64,000 nt of DNA. It comes from Desulfofustis sp. PB-SRB1 (GTDB lineage: Bacteria; Desulfobacterota; Desulfobulbia; Desulfobulbales; Desulfocapsaceae). Position 1 is the stretch's first letter. Each line of letters opens with the position of its first letter. Shown piece after piece: positions 36,532-45,511 of this stretch. The notes beneath the pieces are model-generated. The model did not search any database. It was given only the letters and a program-made list of their open reading frames with translations, and was not told the DNA's origin. The position numbers and the translations under genes are program-made. The stretch is from positions 158,374-222,373 of the forward strand of contig JAEQMT010000009.1 of NCBI GenBank assembly GCA_016722945.1, written 5' to 3'.

Positions 36532-38802
36532 ATGAACCATCAACAGTGTCGGGAGGTTTTTTACCGGCTTGTCAGTCCGTCGCTTCCCAACGAGTGGGAG
36601 GTGGATGATGCCCTGCTACCGCTTTCTCAATTGCACCAACAGCAGCAGGAGATGCTGCTGGCGCAGGTTCCGGTAATCTGGCCGATCAGCCATAGTCTCT
36701 GTCTCTATTTCATCGAGTATGGAGTCGGTGCCCTTACCCTGTTAAAACCCCACCATTTAGCGCCGTGGGTTCGGGCCATTCTCGGTGCCTATGAAATTGG
36801 TGGACTGCACGGCGCCCGGCCGCTGATCAGTGATGTCCGCCGCACCTTTCTGGAGCCGCTTGAAGCAGATGGCGAGGTATCTTTGGCTGATATTTCTTCA
36901 CACCTCTCACTATTTGTCAGCGGTGTGGCCGGTCATTCCATGCAGGTGGCCGGCGATCTCTTGGCCCATACCGATACCACCACTATTTTTTTGCCGGAGA
37001 GGATGAATCAATTCTCCACCCGGCCGGTCAACCGACTCGCCTATACCCTGCTGGTTGTCCTGCATCAACGATTCTGTGCCCAGGGAACCCTTGATGCACA
37101 ACCAGATAGTATTGCCGCCGGTGGCGCCGAATCAGATTCATCACGGAGCAAGGAGATCGTCGAACCACTGCCGGTGATACGGTTTTTCAATAGTTTTTCT
37201 CATCCCGTGCTGGCCGCTGACCTGTACCTGCTTTTTGAAACGGCACGCGCCATGCGCTGGATACACCACGAACTCGTCGGTCTTTCCCGACAGTTGGCTG
37301 AGCGGTCTCATGAGTTTATGGCACATTTCAGCCATACAACCATGCATACACCGGCGACACTACTTGGTGAAGCGGCGACGGCGATCTTGTTTGGCCACCA
37401 GCCGGTTACCCAAGGTGCGATCCATTTGTGCCGGATGGCGGCGACGAATCACTCGGCAGCTGACTCCATCACCGCGGTTGCCGATGGATACCGGCTCGTC
37501 GCCGATCTATCCGCCCCCTATGAGCGTCCTTTTGTATTAGCCTTTGTGGGGGAGCTTGCCTTTGCCAAGGCCGCTGGAGAACGCGAGCGCCAGCGCCTTC
37601 AGCGCCGTCACCGGTTTATCTCTGAGCTTGCCGGCCTGCTTGCAAGGCAGATTGAGCCTGAAGAAAAGATGGAGGGGGTAAGAGGTCGGGACGCTTCGGC
37701 TGCTCCACCTCTCGTCCTGTTGCCGGCGGATAAAGAGGGAAAGAGACGGGTGCTGAGCAGTGACAATGAATCGAGGCTGCTGCCCGAAGAGCTGGCGCGA
37801 CTGGCGGCGGCCATCGAGGCGGATCTGGGGAGTATGCCTGAATCATATCTGAGTGCGGCGGCCGGGCTTGCCGGGGGCGGGATCAGTGGTGATAACGGAC
37901 AGGGTGAAGATGGGGCGACCAGCGAGAGGGACAATGTCCTGGTGTTGGATGAGTGGGACTACCGGCGGTCCGGCTATCGTCTCAATTGGTGCCAGGTTCG
38001 GGAAAAACCGGTGGAATCCATTCGCTCGAACTTTGTCGCCGCAGTGCTTGCCCGTCGGCAGGCGATGATTTTAAATCTGCGCCGTCAGTTTGAACAATTA
38101 CGGACGGATCAACGGTTCAGCGGCCGCCAGAGTGACGGCGTCGATCTTGATCTCGATGCGGTGGTTGAGGCCCGCTGCGACTTCAGAGCCGGCATCAGCC
38201 CATCCGAAAATCTGTTTGTGCGGTTGTTGCGAAACGACCGTGACATCGCCACCATCGTTCTGGTGGATATGTCCAGTTCCACCGAAGGGTGGATCGGCAC
38301 CGTATTGAAGGAGGCTTTGGTGGTGCTCGGCGAGGCATTTGATACGGTTGGCGATCAATTCGGCATCTACGGGTTCTCCGGCATGCGCCGCAGCCGCTGT
38401 GAGATCTTCACCATCAAGCGGCTGACTGAATCATACAGCGAAGAGGTGCGCGAACGGCTCGGCGCTATTTCCGCGCGTGAATATACCAGGCTCGGGCCGG
38501 CCGTGCGCTGGGCGGCACGGCTGATGAAAACGGTGGAAGCCAGAACCCGGCTGCTGTTGATTCTCACTGACGGGAAACCGGAAGATTACGACGATTACAA
38601 AGGCGAATATGCCATCGAAGACAGCCGCAAGGCGCTGCAGGAGGCGCGTGGCGACGGTCTGCACACCTTCGGTATTACCGTTGACCAACAGTCCCATGAC
38701 TATCTGCCGCACCTGTTCGGTGAGGGGAACTACATATTTGTTGATGATCTGGCAAAGCTGCCGCATCGCCTGGTGGAGATGTACCGGTTGCTGACCTCGT
38801 AG
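36532..38802 (+). CDS. NorD/CbbO-like VWA-domain protein
   Basis: 756 aa. The first ~520 residues are a mainly helical, divergent region that includes an acidic stretch and RQFEQLRTDQRFSGRQSDGVD, a NorD/CbbO hallmark. The C-terminal VWA domain has the MIDAS motif DMSSSTEGW (DxSxS), the Thr/Asp positions around SAREYTRLGPAVRWAA, and ILTDGKPEDYDDYKGEYAIE. The VWA protein acts as adaptor between the CbbQ-type ATPase and its client enzyme. Paired with the upstream ATPase, it is an orphan activase module. Confidence 0.9.
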   Translation: MNHQQCREVFYRLVSPSLPNEWEVDDALLPLSQLHQQQQEMLLAQVPVIWPISHSLCLYFIEYGVGALTLLKPHHLAPWVRAILGAYEIGGLHGARPLISDVRRTFLEPLEADGEVSLADISSHLSLFVSGVAGHSMQVAGDLLAHTDTTTIFLPERMNQFSTRPVNRLAYTLLVVLHQRFCAQGTLDAQPDSIAAGGAESDSSRSKEIVEPLPVIRFFNSFSHPVLAADLYLLFETARAMRWIHHELVGLSRQLAERSHEFMAHFSHTTMHTPATLLGEAATAILFGHQPVTQGAIHLCRMAATNHSAADSITAVADGYRLVADLSAPYERPFVLAFVGELAFAKAAGERERQRLQRRHRFISELAGLLARQIEPEEKMEGVRGRDASAAPPLVLLPADKEGKRRVLSSDNESRLLPEELARLAAAIEADLGSMPESYLSAAAGLAGGGISGDNGQGEDGATSERDNVLVLDEWDYRRSGYRLNWCQVREKPVESIRSNFVAAVLARRQAMILNLRRQFEQLRTDQRFSGRQSDGVDLDLDAVVEARCDFRAGISPSENLFVRLLRNDRDIATIVLVDMSSSTEGWIGTVLKEALVVLGEAFDTVGDQFGIYGFSGMRRSRCEIFTIKRLTESYSEEVRERLGAISAREYTRLGPAVRWAARLMKTVEARTRLLLILTDGKPEDYDDYKGEYAIEDSRKALQEARGDGLHTFGITVDQQSHDYLPHLFGEGNYIFVDDLAKLPHRLVEMYRLLTS

Positions 38803-38829
38803 AACCCGCCGGCGGCTCTGCCGGCGTCC

Positions 38830-39375
38830 TTATTTTCTGTTGCGGCGATAGCGGGTGCGGACCACAATGATTCCGGCGACAAAACCGGAGAGGTGGCCCT
38901 CCCAGGAGACGAAACCGAAATGAGGCATCAGCCCCCAGAGTGCGGTCCCGTAAAAGATAAAAACCAGTATCGAGACAATAATCGAACTCCAAGTCTTTCG
39001 ATAGAAACCCAACAGCAGCAGATACCCGATATACCCATAGATAATGGTGCTGGCGCCGATATGATAGGCCGGTCGGCCGATCAGCCAGGTTCCCAGGCCG
39101 CCAAGCAGCATAAGCCAGAGCGTTATCTTGACAAAGTCGCGGCGCTCCACGGTGAGCATCACCCACATCAGCACCGCCAGACTCACCGTGTTGGCCGCCA
39201 CATGCACCAGATCGGCGTGGAGAAACGGAGCAAACAGTATCCCTCGCAACCCCACCAGGGTACGCGGCATGATGCCGAACTGTTGTAACGGGATGATCTG
39301 GCCGAGCAGGGCAATTCCCCAGAGGATCGCGGTTATCGTGAAAATGAACGAAACCGCCGACAAGTAACGCTTCAA
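38830..39375 (-). CDS. Rhomboid-family intramembrane serine protease
   Basis: 181 aa with about six helices. The catalytic Ser is in AYHIGASTIIYGYIGYLL, and the partner His in FVSWEGHLSGFVAGIIV. The usual GxSG box reads GAST, with Thr instead of the last Gly. The N-terminal loop has FLHADLVHVAANTVSLAVL, which corresponds to the HxxxxH region preceding the active site. Rhomboids cleave transmembrane helices. It is not linked to neighbours by overlap. Confidence 0.88.
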   Translation of the reverse strand: MKRYLSAVSFIFTITAILWGIALLGQIIPLQQFGIMPRTLVGLRGILFAPFLHADLVHVAANTVSLAVLMWVMLTVERRDFVKITLWLMLLGGLGTWLIGRPAYHIGASTIIYGYIGYLLLLGFYRKTWSSIIVSILVFIFYGTALWGLMPHFGFVSWEGHLSGFVAGIIVVRTRYRRNRK

Positions 39376-39398
39376 TTACCCAAGCCTCTGATCACGGG

Positions 39399-40670
39399 CT
39401 ATGCTGATGCCACTCTGTGCAACCGTTTACAGCGCAAACAGAACACGTCAGCTTTGGTGTAGTCGGGTGGGATTTTGAGCGTCGCCCCGCAAGGGCAGGA
39501 GATGAATCGATAGTTGCGTGAGCGCCAGATGGCGTTGGTGGCGTCACGGCTTCGGTTGATCTTTGTATCAGCCTCAGGTGCGGTCGCGGGAGCAGAGATA
39601 CCGGCAGCTGCGACCATGGCGGCTGCCGCCAATGGTACCGCACCGGTGCCGGTGGTAGGAGAAGGCGGGGCTACGGCGGGCTGTTCGGCAAGCGCCGAGG
39701 CGGGGATAATGGAGGAATTGCTGCCCGACACCGAACGATACATTTCATCGTACTGAGCAAATCCGGCACCGTTGCCGATCCCACGTAAAATTTTGATGCG
39801 CTTGTCGATGGGCGGGTGGGTGGCGAACAGTCCGGTGGCCGAGAGTTTCTGCAGGGGGTTGATGATGTACATGGGCGCGGTGACCTTGTCGGTGCGCTTC
39901 ATTTTCTCCTTCGAGCCTGATATCTTCTCAAGCGCCCCGGCCAGCCCCTCGGGATAGCGGGTATAAATGGCGGCACTGGCATCGGCCAGATATTCACGTT
40001 TACGCGATACGGCAAGATAGATGATACGGGCCAGGATCGGCGCCAGGATGATCAGCACCAGGCCGATCAGCACAATGAAAATCTGGGCCTGCCCGCCGCC
40101 GTTTGAGGTTCGCCTGCGCATGCCGCCGTAAAACAGAAAGCGGGTGGTGAGTTCGGCGATCAGCACAATGGCGCCCAGCATAACGCCGATCATGGTCATA
40201 AAGAGGACATCGCGGTTCTTGATATGGCCCAGCTCGTGGGCGATAACACCCTGGAGTTCGTCGCGATTGAGCTTGGCCAAAAGCCCGGTGGTCACCGCAA
40301 CCGCCGAAACTTCCGGCTTGCGCCCGGTGGCAAAGGCGTTGGGGGAGGGGTCATCGATGATATAGATGTCCGGCATGGCGGGAAGCTGGGCGGCGATTTT
40401 CATCTCCTCGACGATGTTGAACAGACGGGGATGATCTTCTTTGCTGATTTTATGGGCGCCGGCCACCTGCATGAACAGGGTCTTGCCCTGAAAAAAGCCC
40501 ACCAGACTCAGGGTTGTCCAGATAGCAAAGGCGATGAGCAGACCGATGGGACCGGCCCCGGGCCCAACCGTTATCTCCGCCGCCGCATAGCCCACCACGA
40601 AGAGCAGGGCGGCCATGATTATCACCAGCATGGCCGAACGGCGCTGGTTAGCGCGGATCAACTCCCACAT
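39399..40670 (-). CDS. htpX: HtpX-like M48 membrane protease with zinc-ribbon tail
   Basis: 423 aa, longer than typical HtpX (about 285). Two N-terminal helices, then the zinc-metalloprotease motif GVIAHELGHIKNRDVLFM, the third-ligand Glu region REYLADASAAIYT, and ATHPPIDKRIKILRGIG at the end of the M48 domain (~residue 310). The extra ~110 residues comprise an Ala/Pro/Thr linker and a terminal Cys4 ribbon, FISCPCGATLKIPP...VFCLRCKRLH. HtpX degrades misfolded membrane proteins. It is downstream of lemA with 14 bp between. Confidence 0.93.
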   Translation of the reverse strand: MWELIRANQRRSAMLVIIMAALLFVVGYAAAEITVGPGAGPIGLLIAFAIWTTLSLVGFFQGKTLFMQVAGAHKISKEDHPRLFNIVEEMKIAAQLPAMPDIYIIDDPSPNAFATGRKPEVSAVAVTTGLLAKLNRDELQGVIAHELGHIKNRDVLFMTMIGVMLGAIVLIAELTTRFLFYGGMRRRTSNGGGQAQIFIVLIGLVLIILAPILARIIYLAVSRKREYLADASAAIYTRYPEGLAGALEKISGSKEKMKRTDKVTAPMYIINPLQKLSATGLFATHPPIDKRIKILRGIGNGAGFAQYDEMYRSVSGSNSSIIPASALAEQPAVAPPSPTTGTGAVPLAAAAMVAAAGISAPATAPEADTKINRSRDATNAIWRSRNYRFISCPCGATLKIPPDYTKADVFCLRCKRLHRVASA

Positions 40671-40684
40671 GGTGTGGCCGATCC

Positions 40685-41245
40685 TTATGTTGTGAAGTCA
40701 ACCTTTGGAACCGCTCGCTCCTCGGGCACCTCGATTTCAAAAAATTCCGATTTCTCGAAATTAAACATTGAGGCGATGATATTGGTGGGGACCATCTCTA
40801 CCTTATTGTTATAAAGCATGGTCGCATCGTTATAGGCCTGACGGGAGAAGGCCACCTTGTTTTCGGTGGAGGTCAGTTCTTCCTGCAAAGAGAGAAAATT
40901 CTGGTTGGCCTTGAGATCGGGATAGGCCTCGGAGACGGCAAACAAGGATTTAAGGGCGGCGGTGAGCATCCCTTCTGATTTACCTGCCTCGGCCGGGCCC
41001 GTGGCGCTCATGGCGGCGGTGCGGGCCGCCGTTACCGCCTCCAGGGTCTGCCGTTCATGCTGCATGTATCCCTTTACTGTTTCGATCAGATTGGGGATCA
41101 GATCATGGCGCCGTTTGAGTTGTACGTCGATCTGTGACCAGGCGTTGCGCACCGCATTGCGGGCTCCCACCAGACCATTGTAGAGACTGAATACGAAGAT
41201 GGCGAGAACGACGATGACAGCCAGAGTAATGAGTGATCCAGTCAT
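40685..41245 (-). CDS. lemA: LemA family protein
   Basis: 186 aa. One N-terminal helix ([20 protein letters not shown]), followed by the signature [30 protein letters not shown], a coiled-coil core, and a C-terminal [16 protein letters not shown]. Role unknown; LemA commonly sits next to HtpX-like or TPM-domain proteins and may modulate the protease. It lies between the zinc-ribbon gene (30 bp upstream) and htpX. Confidence 0.94.
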   Translation of the reverse strand: MTGSLITLAVIVVLAIFVFSLYNGLVGARNAVRNAWSQIDVQLKRRHDLIPNLIETVKGYMQHERQTLEAVTAARTAAMSATGPAEAGKSEGMLTAALKSLFAVSEAYPDLKANQNFLSLQEELTSTENKVAFSRQAYNDATMLYNNKVEMVPTNIIASMFNFEKSEFFEIEVPEERAVPKVDFTT

Positions 41246-41275
41246 GGCACGATCCTCCAGGTGAGCAGGGGTAGG

Positions 41276-41680
41276 TTATGCTTCTTCTTTCAGGACATGT
41301 TTGAAAAAATCGAGCAGTGCTTCACTGCTTGGCGATAAGCGGCCGGGACCATCGTCCGGCACCCGCAGGGTCTCGATGATCTCATTGGCGTCAAACCAGA
41401 TACCGTGGCCATTGCTGCATCGATCCAGCACGACGGACTTACCGTTCGGACTGATTTTCTCCATTTTCCGGTGGCAGATGGGACAGCGTCGAATTGCTTC
41501 AGTACCGGCCACGGTGACGAAATTCAAATCGATCTGGTTCTCAGAGAGACCGATATGTTCGAGCATAAGTTCGATTTCACCACTGTCGAACCACACCCCA
41601 AAGCAATCGGTGCAATAATCAAGTTCGATCTGCTCATATTCAAACACCACCATGGGGCTTCGGCAGACGGGGCAGTTCAT
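41276..41680 (-). CDS. TFIIB-type zinc-finger protein (zf-TFIIB)
   Basis: 134 aa. Two zinc-ribbon repeats: MNCPVCRSPMVVFEYEQIEL with YCTDCFGVWFDSGEIE, and RCPICHRKMEKISPNGKSVV with RCSNGHGIWFDANEI. Each has CPxC...C-x2-C/H and the GxWFDxxE signature. Small zf-TFIIB proteins have unknown roles, possibly as adaptors. It begins the operon zf-TFIIB, lemA, htpX; since HtpX itself ends in a similar ribbon, the group looks functionally linked. Confidence 0.9.
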   Translation of the reverse strand: MNCPVCRSPMVVFEYEQIELDYCTDCFGVWFDSGEIELMLEHIGLSENQIDLNFVTVAGTEAIRRCPICHRKMEKISPNGKSVVLDRCSNGHGIWFDANEIIETLRVPDDGPGRLSPSSEALLDFFKHVLKEEA

Positions 41681-41760
41681 GGTTTTTCCTGGTGGCGGTT
41701 TAGTGAAGTCGTGCTAAAAACTCCTCTATCGGTCATTCTCGGCTTGTTTGAAATCAATAA

Positions 41761-41839
41761 TTAATTCAAATTACTGGATTCCCGCTTTCGCGGGAATGAC
41801 GAAAGCAAGCAATATCAGGGTTAATACGGATTCATCATA
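41761..41839 (+). repeat. Partial dispersed hairpin repeat
   Basis: The right-hand portion of the family: short core CCCGCTTTCGCGGG, GAATGACG and a degraded right end (GTTAATACGGATTCATCAT). The left ~60 bp is missing. It ends 4 bp before the stop of ppk2. Confidence 0.75.
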
Positions 41840-41843
41840 CCTA

Positions 41844-42755
41844 TCAGCCGAACAGTTTTTCCGGCTGCATCAGGTGCTCTTCCATATGTTTGAGTTCTTC
41901 GATGCCGGTATAGACAATAGAGGGGTCGACGGCAAGCTCCTTTTCGGGCAGTTTATCCTGATAATCCAACTTACTGAGGACGAATTTCATACAGTTGAGC
42001 CGGGCCAGTTTCTTGTTGTCGGAACGGATGATTGTCCATGGCGCGATGGAGCGGTTGGTTTCCTGCAACATCTGAAATTTTCGCAGTGAGTACTGATCCC
42101 AGTATTGCTGGGCAAGTTTATCCACCGGAGAGAGTTTGTATTGTTTGAGGATGTCATGTTTGCGCGACTCAAATCGATCGTTTTGAATCGTTTTGGAAAC
42201 GGAAAAGTAAAATTTGAACAGGACGATCCCGTCTTTGACCAGCAATTCCTCCAGCAACGGTACATCCTTGAGAAACCGCTTGTTCTGCTCGTCGGTACAG
42301 TATCCCATTACCGGTTCCACCATGGCCCGGTTATACCAGCTGCGATCAAAAAAGACGATCTCTCCGGCGGCCGGCAGGTGGCTGATATAGCGCTGGAAAT
42401 ACCACTGGGTCTGCTCCGTTTCGTTGGGCTTGATCAGGGCCACCACGCGGGTATAGCGCGGGTTGAGATGGGCGGTAAAACGTTTGATGGTGCCGCCCTT
42501 GCCGGCGGCGTCTCGACCTTCGAAGATGAGCAATACCCGGCGGCCGTCGCTTTTCATCGCTTTTTGCAGCTTCATCAACTCCACCTGCAGGGTGCGAAGC
42601 TCGATCTCGTAGGCAAGCAGCGAATTCTTCACCCAGACCGGCGTTTTTTCTTTGCCCTCCTTGGCATCGATGTGACGCAGGGCGGTGAGTTCCTGCAGCT
42701 TAAGGTTGTTTTTTTTTGTTTTTTGCTTTTCTGCCCCGTTGGTGCCGTTGCCCAT
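41844..42755 (-). CDS. ppk2: Polyphosphate kinase 2
   Basis: 303 aa. Class I single-domain PPK2: Walker A FEGRDAAGKGGTIKRFTAHL, Walker B/lid EIVFFDRSWYNRAMVEPVMG, and WYFQRYISHLPAAGE. It transfers phosphate between polyphosphate and (d)NDPs. The N-terminal ~45 residues are Lys/Thr/Asn-rich (NGAEKQKTKKNNLK) and lie outside the catalytic domain. Flanked by repeats on both sides; monocistronic. Confidence 0.95.
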   Translation of the reverse strand: MGNGTNGAEKQKTKKNNLKLQELTALRHIDAKEGKEKTPVWVKNSLLAYEIELRTLQVELMKLQKAMKSDGRRVLLIFEGRDAAGKGGTIKRFTAHLNPRYTRVVALIKPNETEQTQWYFQRYISHLPAAGEIVFFDRSWYNRAMVEPVMGYCTDEQNKRFLKDVPLLEELLVKDGIVLFKFYFSVSKTIQNDRFESRKHDILKQYKLSPVDKLAQQYWDQYSLRKFQMLQETNRSIAPWTIIRSDNKKLARLNCMKFVLSKLDYQDKLPEKELAVDPSIVYTGIEELKHMEEHLMQPEKLFG

Positions 42756-42828
42756 GGTTCACTCCGCTTTGCCAGCTGCCGCGTATCGGCATTTAGTTGT
42801 AGAAAAGACGTGTTGAGAGAATAAACGT

Positions 42829-42989
42829 GATGGCTTCGTAAAAATCCCAATTACGGTCATTGCGGAGTTGATCCGAAATCCATAATCATTTGAACTTACT
42901 GGATTCCCGTTGCAGCCTGCCCTTGAGTGTTGTTATCGAGGGCGGGAATGACGTTAGCAGGCTAATTCAAAATTTCTACGAGTTCATCA
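42829..42989 (+). repeat. Dispersed hairpin repeat, long-core type
   Basis: Ends TGATGGCTTCGTAAAAA and a degraded ...TTTCTACGAGTTCATCA. The core CCCG is extended by a 31-bp insertion (TTGCAGCCTGCCCTTGAGTG... then ATCGAGGGCGGG), forming a second larger hairpin. It lies between the PHP gene and ppk2. Confidence 0.85.
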
Positions 42990-43022
42990 AACGTATAGTC
43001 TAGCAAATTACCGGCAATAAGC

Positions 43023-43814
43023 TCAAGCATTAAACGGTGGTTGGTTGAAATGGGTGTCGATCTGAGAAAAAAACCTGCCCACCTGGGCCGGGGCGTGGGC
43101 GTCGGAACTTGCCACCAGAGTGATATTGAGATCGCGGGCACGATCGAGAATCCAGGGCGCTGGAAACATCAGTGATCGTTTGGCAAGACCGGAGGTATTT
43201 ATCTCAAGGGCGATGTTACGGTCTCGCAGGGTGTGCAGAAGCTGATCGACCTGAGATCGATGCTGCTGTGTAAAGGTAATGTCCGGATGAAAAGAGAGCC
43301 CGGCATCGAGGTGACACAGCATATTGGCGGGGATTATCCCGGCCGCCTGGGTAAGTGCATCGAGATAGTGGCTCAGTACCGCTGCTGTGCCGTAGCGGCT
43401 AATGGCATCGAGGCTCTGCCGGCTGCTGGAGAGCAGATTGAGGTGGTTGGAGGAGCCGGGCACTCGAAAAAAGTGATAGGAGAGGCCGATCCAATCCCAG
43501 GATCGGCCGGCAATCCGGGTCAGCAGACGCTGTGGGCATTCCGGATTGTAGCCGACTTCGACGCCAAGCAGTATCTCGATTTCATCGTGATATCGCTTTT
43601 GCAGGGTTTCCCCCTCCGCGAAGTAATCATCAAAATCCTCTTCCGTAAGCCAGGTCCTGTATGAGTAGGAAATCTCCTCCTCCAGATGTTCCAGAAACAC
43701 CATACGCTTCAGGCCCTTTCTGATTGCCTCCTGAACGTACTGCTCCATCGTTCCCACCGCATGGTTGCAGCGCGAGGTGTGGACATGCATATCGGTCTTA
43801 GTATCAATTATCAT
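43023..43814 (-). CDS. PHP-domain phosphoesterase, histidinol-phosphatase-like
   Basis: 263 aa. PHP motif 1 DMHVHTSRCNHAVGTMEQYV, motif 2 RMVFLEHLEEE, a Glu/Gly segment LLGVEVGYNPECP, then CHLDAG, LEINTSGL and motif 4 VASSDAHAPAQVGRFF. These residues form the trinuclear metal centre of HisK/PHP phosphatases. It could be histidinol-phosphatase, but other phosphoesters are possible; no his genes are nearby. Confidence 0.85.
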   Translation of the reverse strand: MIIDTKTDMHVHTSRCNHAVGTMEQYVQEAIRKGLKRMVFLEHLEEEISYSYRTWLTEEDFDDYFAEGETLQKRYHDEIEILLGVEVGYNPECPQRLLTRIAGRSWDWIGLSYHFFRVPGSSNHLNLLSSSRQSLDAISRYGTAAVLSHYLDALTQAAGIIPANMLCHLDAGLSFHPDITFTQQHRSQVDQLLHTLRDRNIALEINTSGLAKRSLMFPAPWILDRARDLNITLVASSDAHAPAQVGRFFSQIDTHFNQPPFNA

Positions 43815-43908
43815 TGCTGATACTCAGATATCGTGCGCCGTTGGTGAAGAATATTGTAGCGGGTGCCTTTGCAAGGCACTCTCGACATAGAGGTGGGAGA
43901 ATCTGGAA

Positions 43909-44103
43909 TCAGGCGTTGCCCTTGGGGAAAAAGTGAAGCATTCCGTCGATGTCGGAGGTGTCGCAGAAATGGCCCTGCTCCAGTTCCAGGTCGATGTATT
44001 CTTCGATTCCTTCGATATCAAAGCTCATACTCGGCCCGTCCGGCAGGTGGTAGATTATTGTGTTGACCTTGGTGAGATCAACGGATCGAACAAGAAATTT
44101 CAT
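43909..44103 (-). CDS. Small acidic conserved protein
   Basis: 64 aa from the ATG at 44103, which has AAGG nine bases upstream. The frame continues to 44193 but without support. The sequence MKFLVRSVDLTKVNTIIYHL, SFDIEGIEEYIDLELEQGHF, CDTSDIDGMLHFFPKGNA is acidic and looks like one alpha/beta unit. I have seen comparable short proteins in this phylum but know no function. It lies 94 bp upstream of the PHP gene on the same strand. Confidence 0.55.
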   Translation of the reverse strand: MKFLVRSVDLTKVNTIIYHLPDGPSMSFDIEGIEEYIDLELEQGHFCDTSDIDGMLHFFPKGNA

Positions 44104-44283
44104 AATGCTCAGCCTTGGTAAAATGAGGCGCCGGCAGCGTGTCGGATGCGCGACTGTCGCTGAGTTTATAAGTAATAAGCTGGACAAGTGCAAGCAGAAA
44201 GCACCATGGGAAACTGTCCATGCGCATATCAGGGAGGTCTAATCGGCACCACCAATTGACACTAACCGGCAACCCGTATAAAA

Positions 44284-44445
44284 TGATGGGTTCGTAAAAA
44301 CCGTGCATTTGCTTGCGAACGTCATTCCCGCCCTCGATAACAACACTCAAGGGCAGGCTGCAACGGGAATCCAGTGATTTCAGTTAATTATGGGTTTCGG
44401 GTCTATTCCGGTACGACGGGAATATGGGTTTTTACGAAGCCATCA
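44284..44445 (-). repeat. Dispersed hairpin repeat, long-core type (reverse)
   Basis: A full copy with intact inverted ends: TGATGGGTTCGTAAAAACC and GGGTTTTTACGAAGCCATCA. It lies in the 441-bp gap between the 64-aa gene and the YkgJ-like gene; I see no gene in the remaining 44104-44283 and 44446-44544. Confidence 0.88.
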
Positions 44446-44544
44446 TAAAATGGCTAATGGCAATGGACATACTTATTGTGTGACCAGAATGCACAGCATC
44501 GTGCAACCCGATAACTGAACCAGTTTTTTTTGAGGTATTACTTC

Positions 44545-45492
44545 ATGAGCATCAACAAAACAATCGGTAAAGAAAAAACCGTTTTCGGTAAAACCACCAA
44601 CCCGTCCAATATTGAGCCGATCAAACTGACCGAGAACAGTCGACTCCGTTTTCGCTGTCACCCCGGAGTACGCTGTTTCACCGCCTGCTGCGGCAATATC
44701 AAAATCATCCTTACCCCCTATGATATCCTTCAGTTGACCAAACGGCTGGGTATGACCGCCGCTGAATTCCTCCATAAATATACCGAGCCCACCTATCTGG
44801 AAAAAACCGATATGCCCGGCGTGGTAATCAAAATGCGCGAATCGGACAATAAGTGTTCCTTTGTCACCGATCAGGGGTGCACCGTCTATACCGATCGGCC
44901 CACCGCCTGCCGCTACTACCCGGTGGGGATGGCTGATTTTCGTGAGGGCGGCGGCAGGGATGAGCATGGCAATGAGCTGACCGCCGATGAGGACAAATTT
45001 TATTTTCTGGTGCGTGAAGACCATTGCAAAGGGCATGAAGAGGATAAGGAGTGGACGGTTGGCGAATGGCGGGCCGATCAGGGCGTTGATGTCCGTGATG
45101 AGATGAACAAAAAGTGGTTGCGGTTGATCATGCGACGTAAATCATTTGGTCATCAGGCAACGCTTTCCGAGCAGGCCAAGCGCATGTTTTTCATGGCCTC
45201 CACCGATCTGGGACATTTTCGCCGTTTTATCTTTGAGAGCTCCTTTCTCGACACCTACGAGGTTGACCCGGAGGTTTTGGAAAAAATCCGTACCGACGAT
45301 GTCGAGTTGATGCATTTTTCCTTTGAATACCTTGCCCACACACTGTTTGGCGCCAAGAGTCCACTGCTTACGATCAGGCCGGAAAAGGTGAAAGAGAAGG
45401 TAACCCAGCTGCAGAAAAAAAGAGATGAGGCGGTGCTGGAAGCAGTGCAGGATTACGAGGATCTGAAGGCCGGCCGCGGGGGCGAAAAATAG
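44545..45492 (+). CDS. YkgJ-type cysteine-cluster (zinc/iron-chelatase) protein
   Basis: About 315 aa. The Cys cluster is spread as CHPGVRCFTACCGNIKI, CSFVTDQGCTVYTDRPTACRYYPVG, typical of the YkgJ/CxxCxxCC family, which binds metal ions. The remainder is hydrophilic (EDHCKGHEEDKEWTVGEWRA). Start at 44545 is set by a GAGGT site 12 bp upstream; an in-frame ATG at 44530 lies on the wrong side of it. The pabB fusion gene follows 20 bp later. Function unknown. Confidence 0.85.
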   Translation: MSINKTIGKEKTVFGKTTNPSNIEPIKLTENSRLRFRCHPGVRCFTACCGNIKIILTPYDILQLTKRLGMTAAEFLHKYTEPTYLEKTDMPGVVIKMRESDNKCSFVTDQGCTVYTDRPTACRYYPVGMADFREGGGRDEHGNELTADEDKFYFLVREDHCKGHEEDKEWTVGEWRADQGVDVRDEMNKKWLRLIMRRKSFGHQATLSEQAKRMFFMASTDLGHFRRFIFESSFLDTYEVDPEVLEKIRTDDVELMHFSFEYLAHTLFGAKSPLLTIRPEKVKEKVTQLQKKRDEAVLEAVQDYEDLKAGRGGEK

Positions 45493-45511
45493 TATTTTCC
45501 AAGATTCCCAT

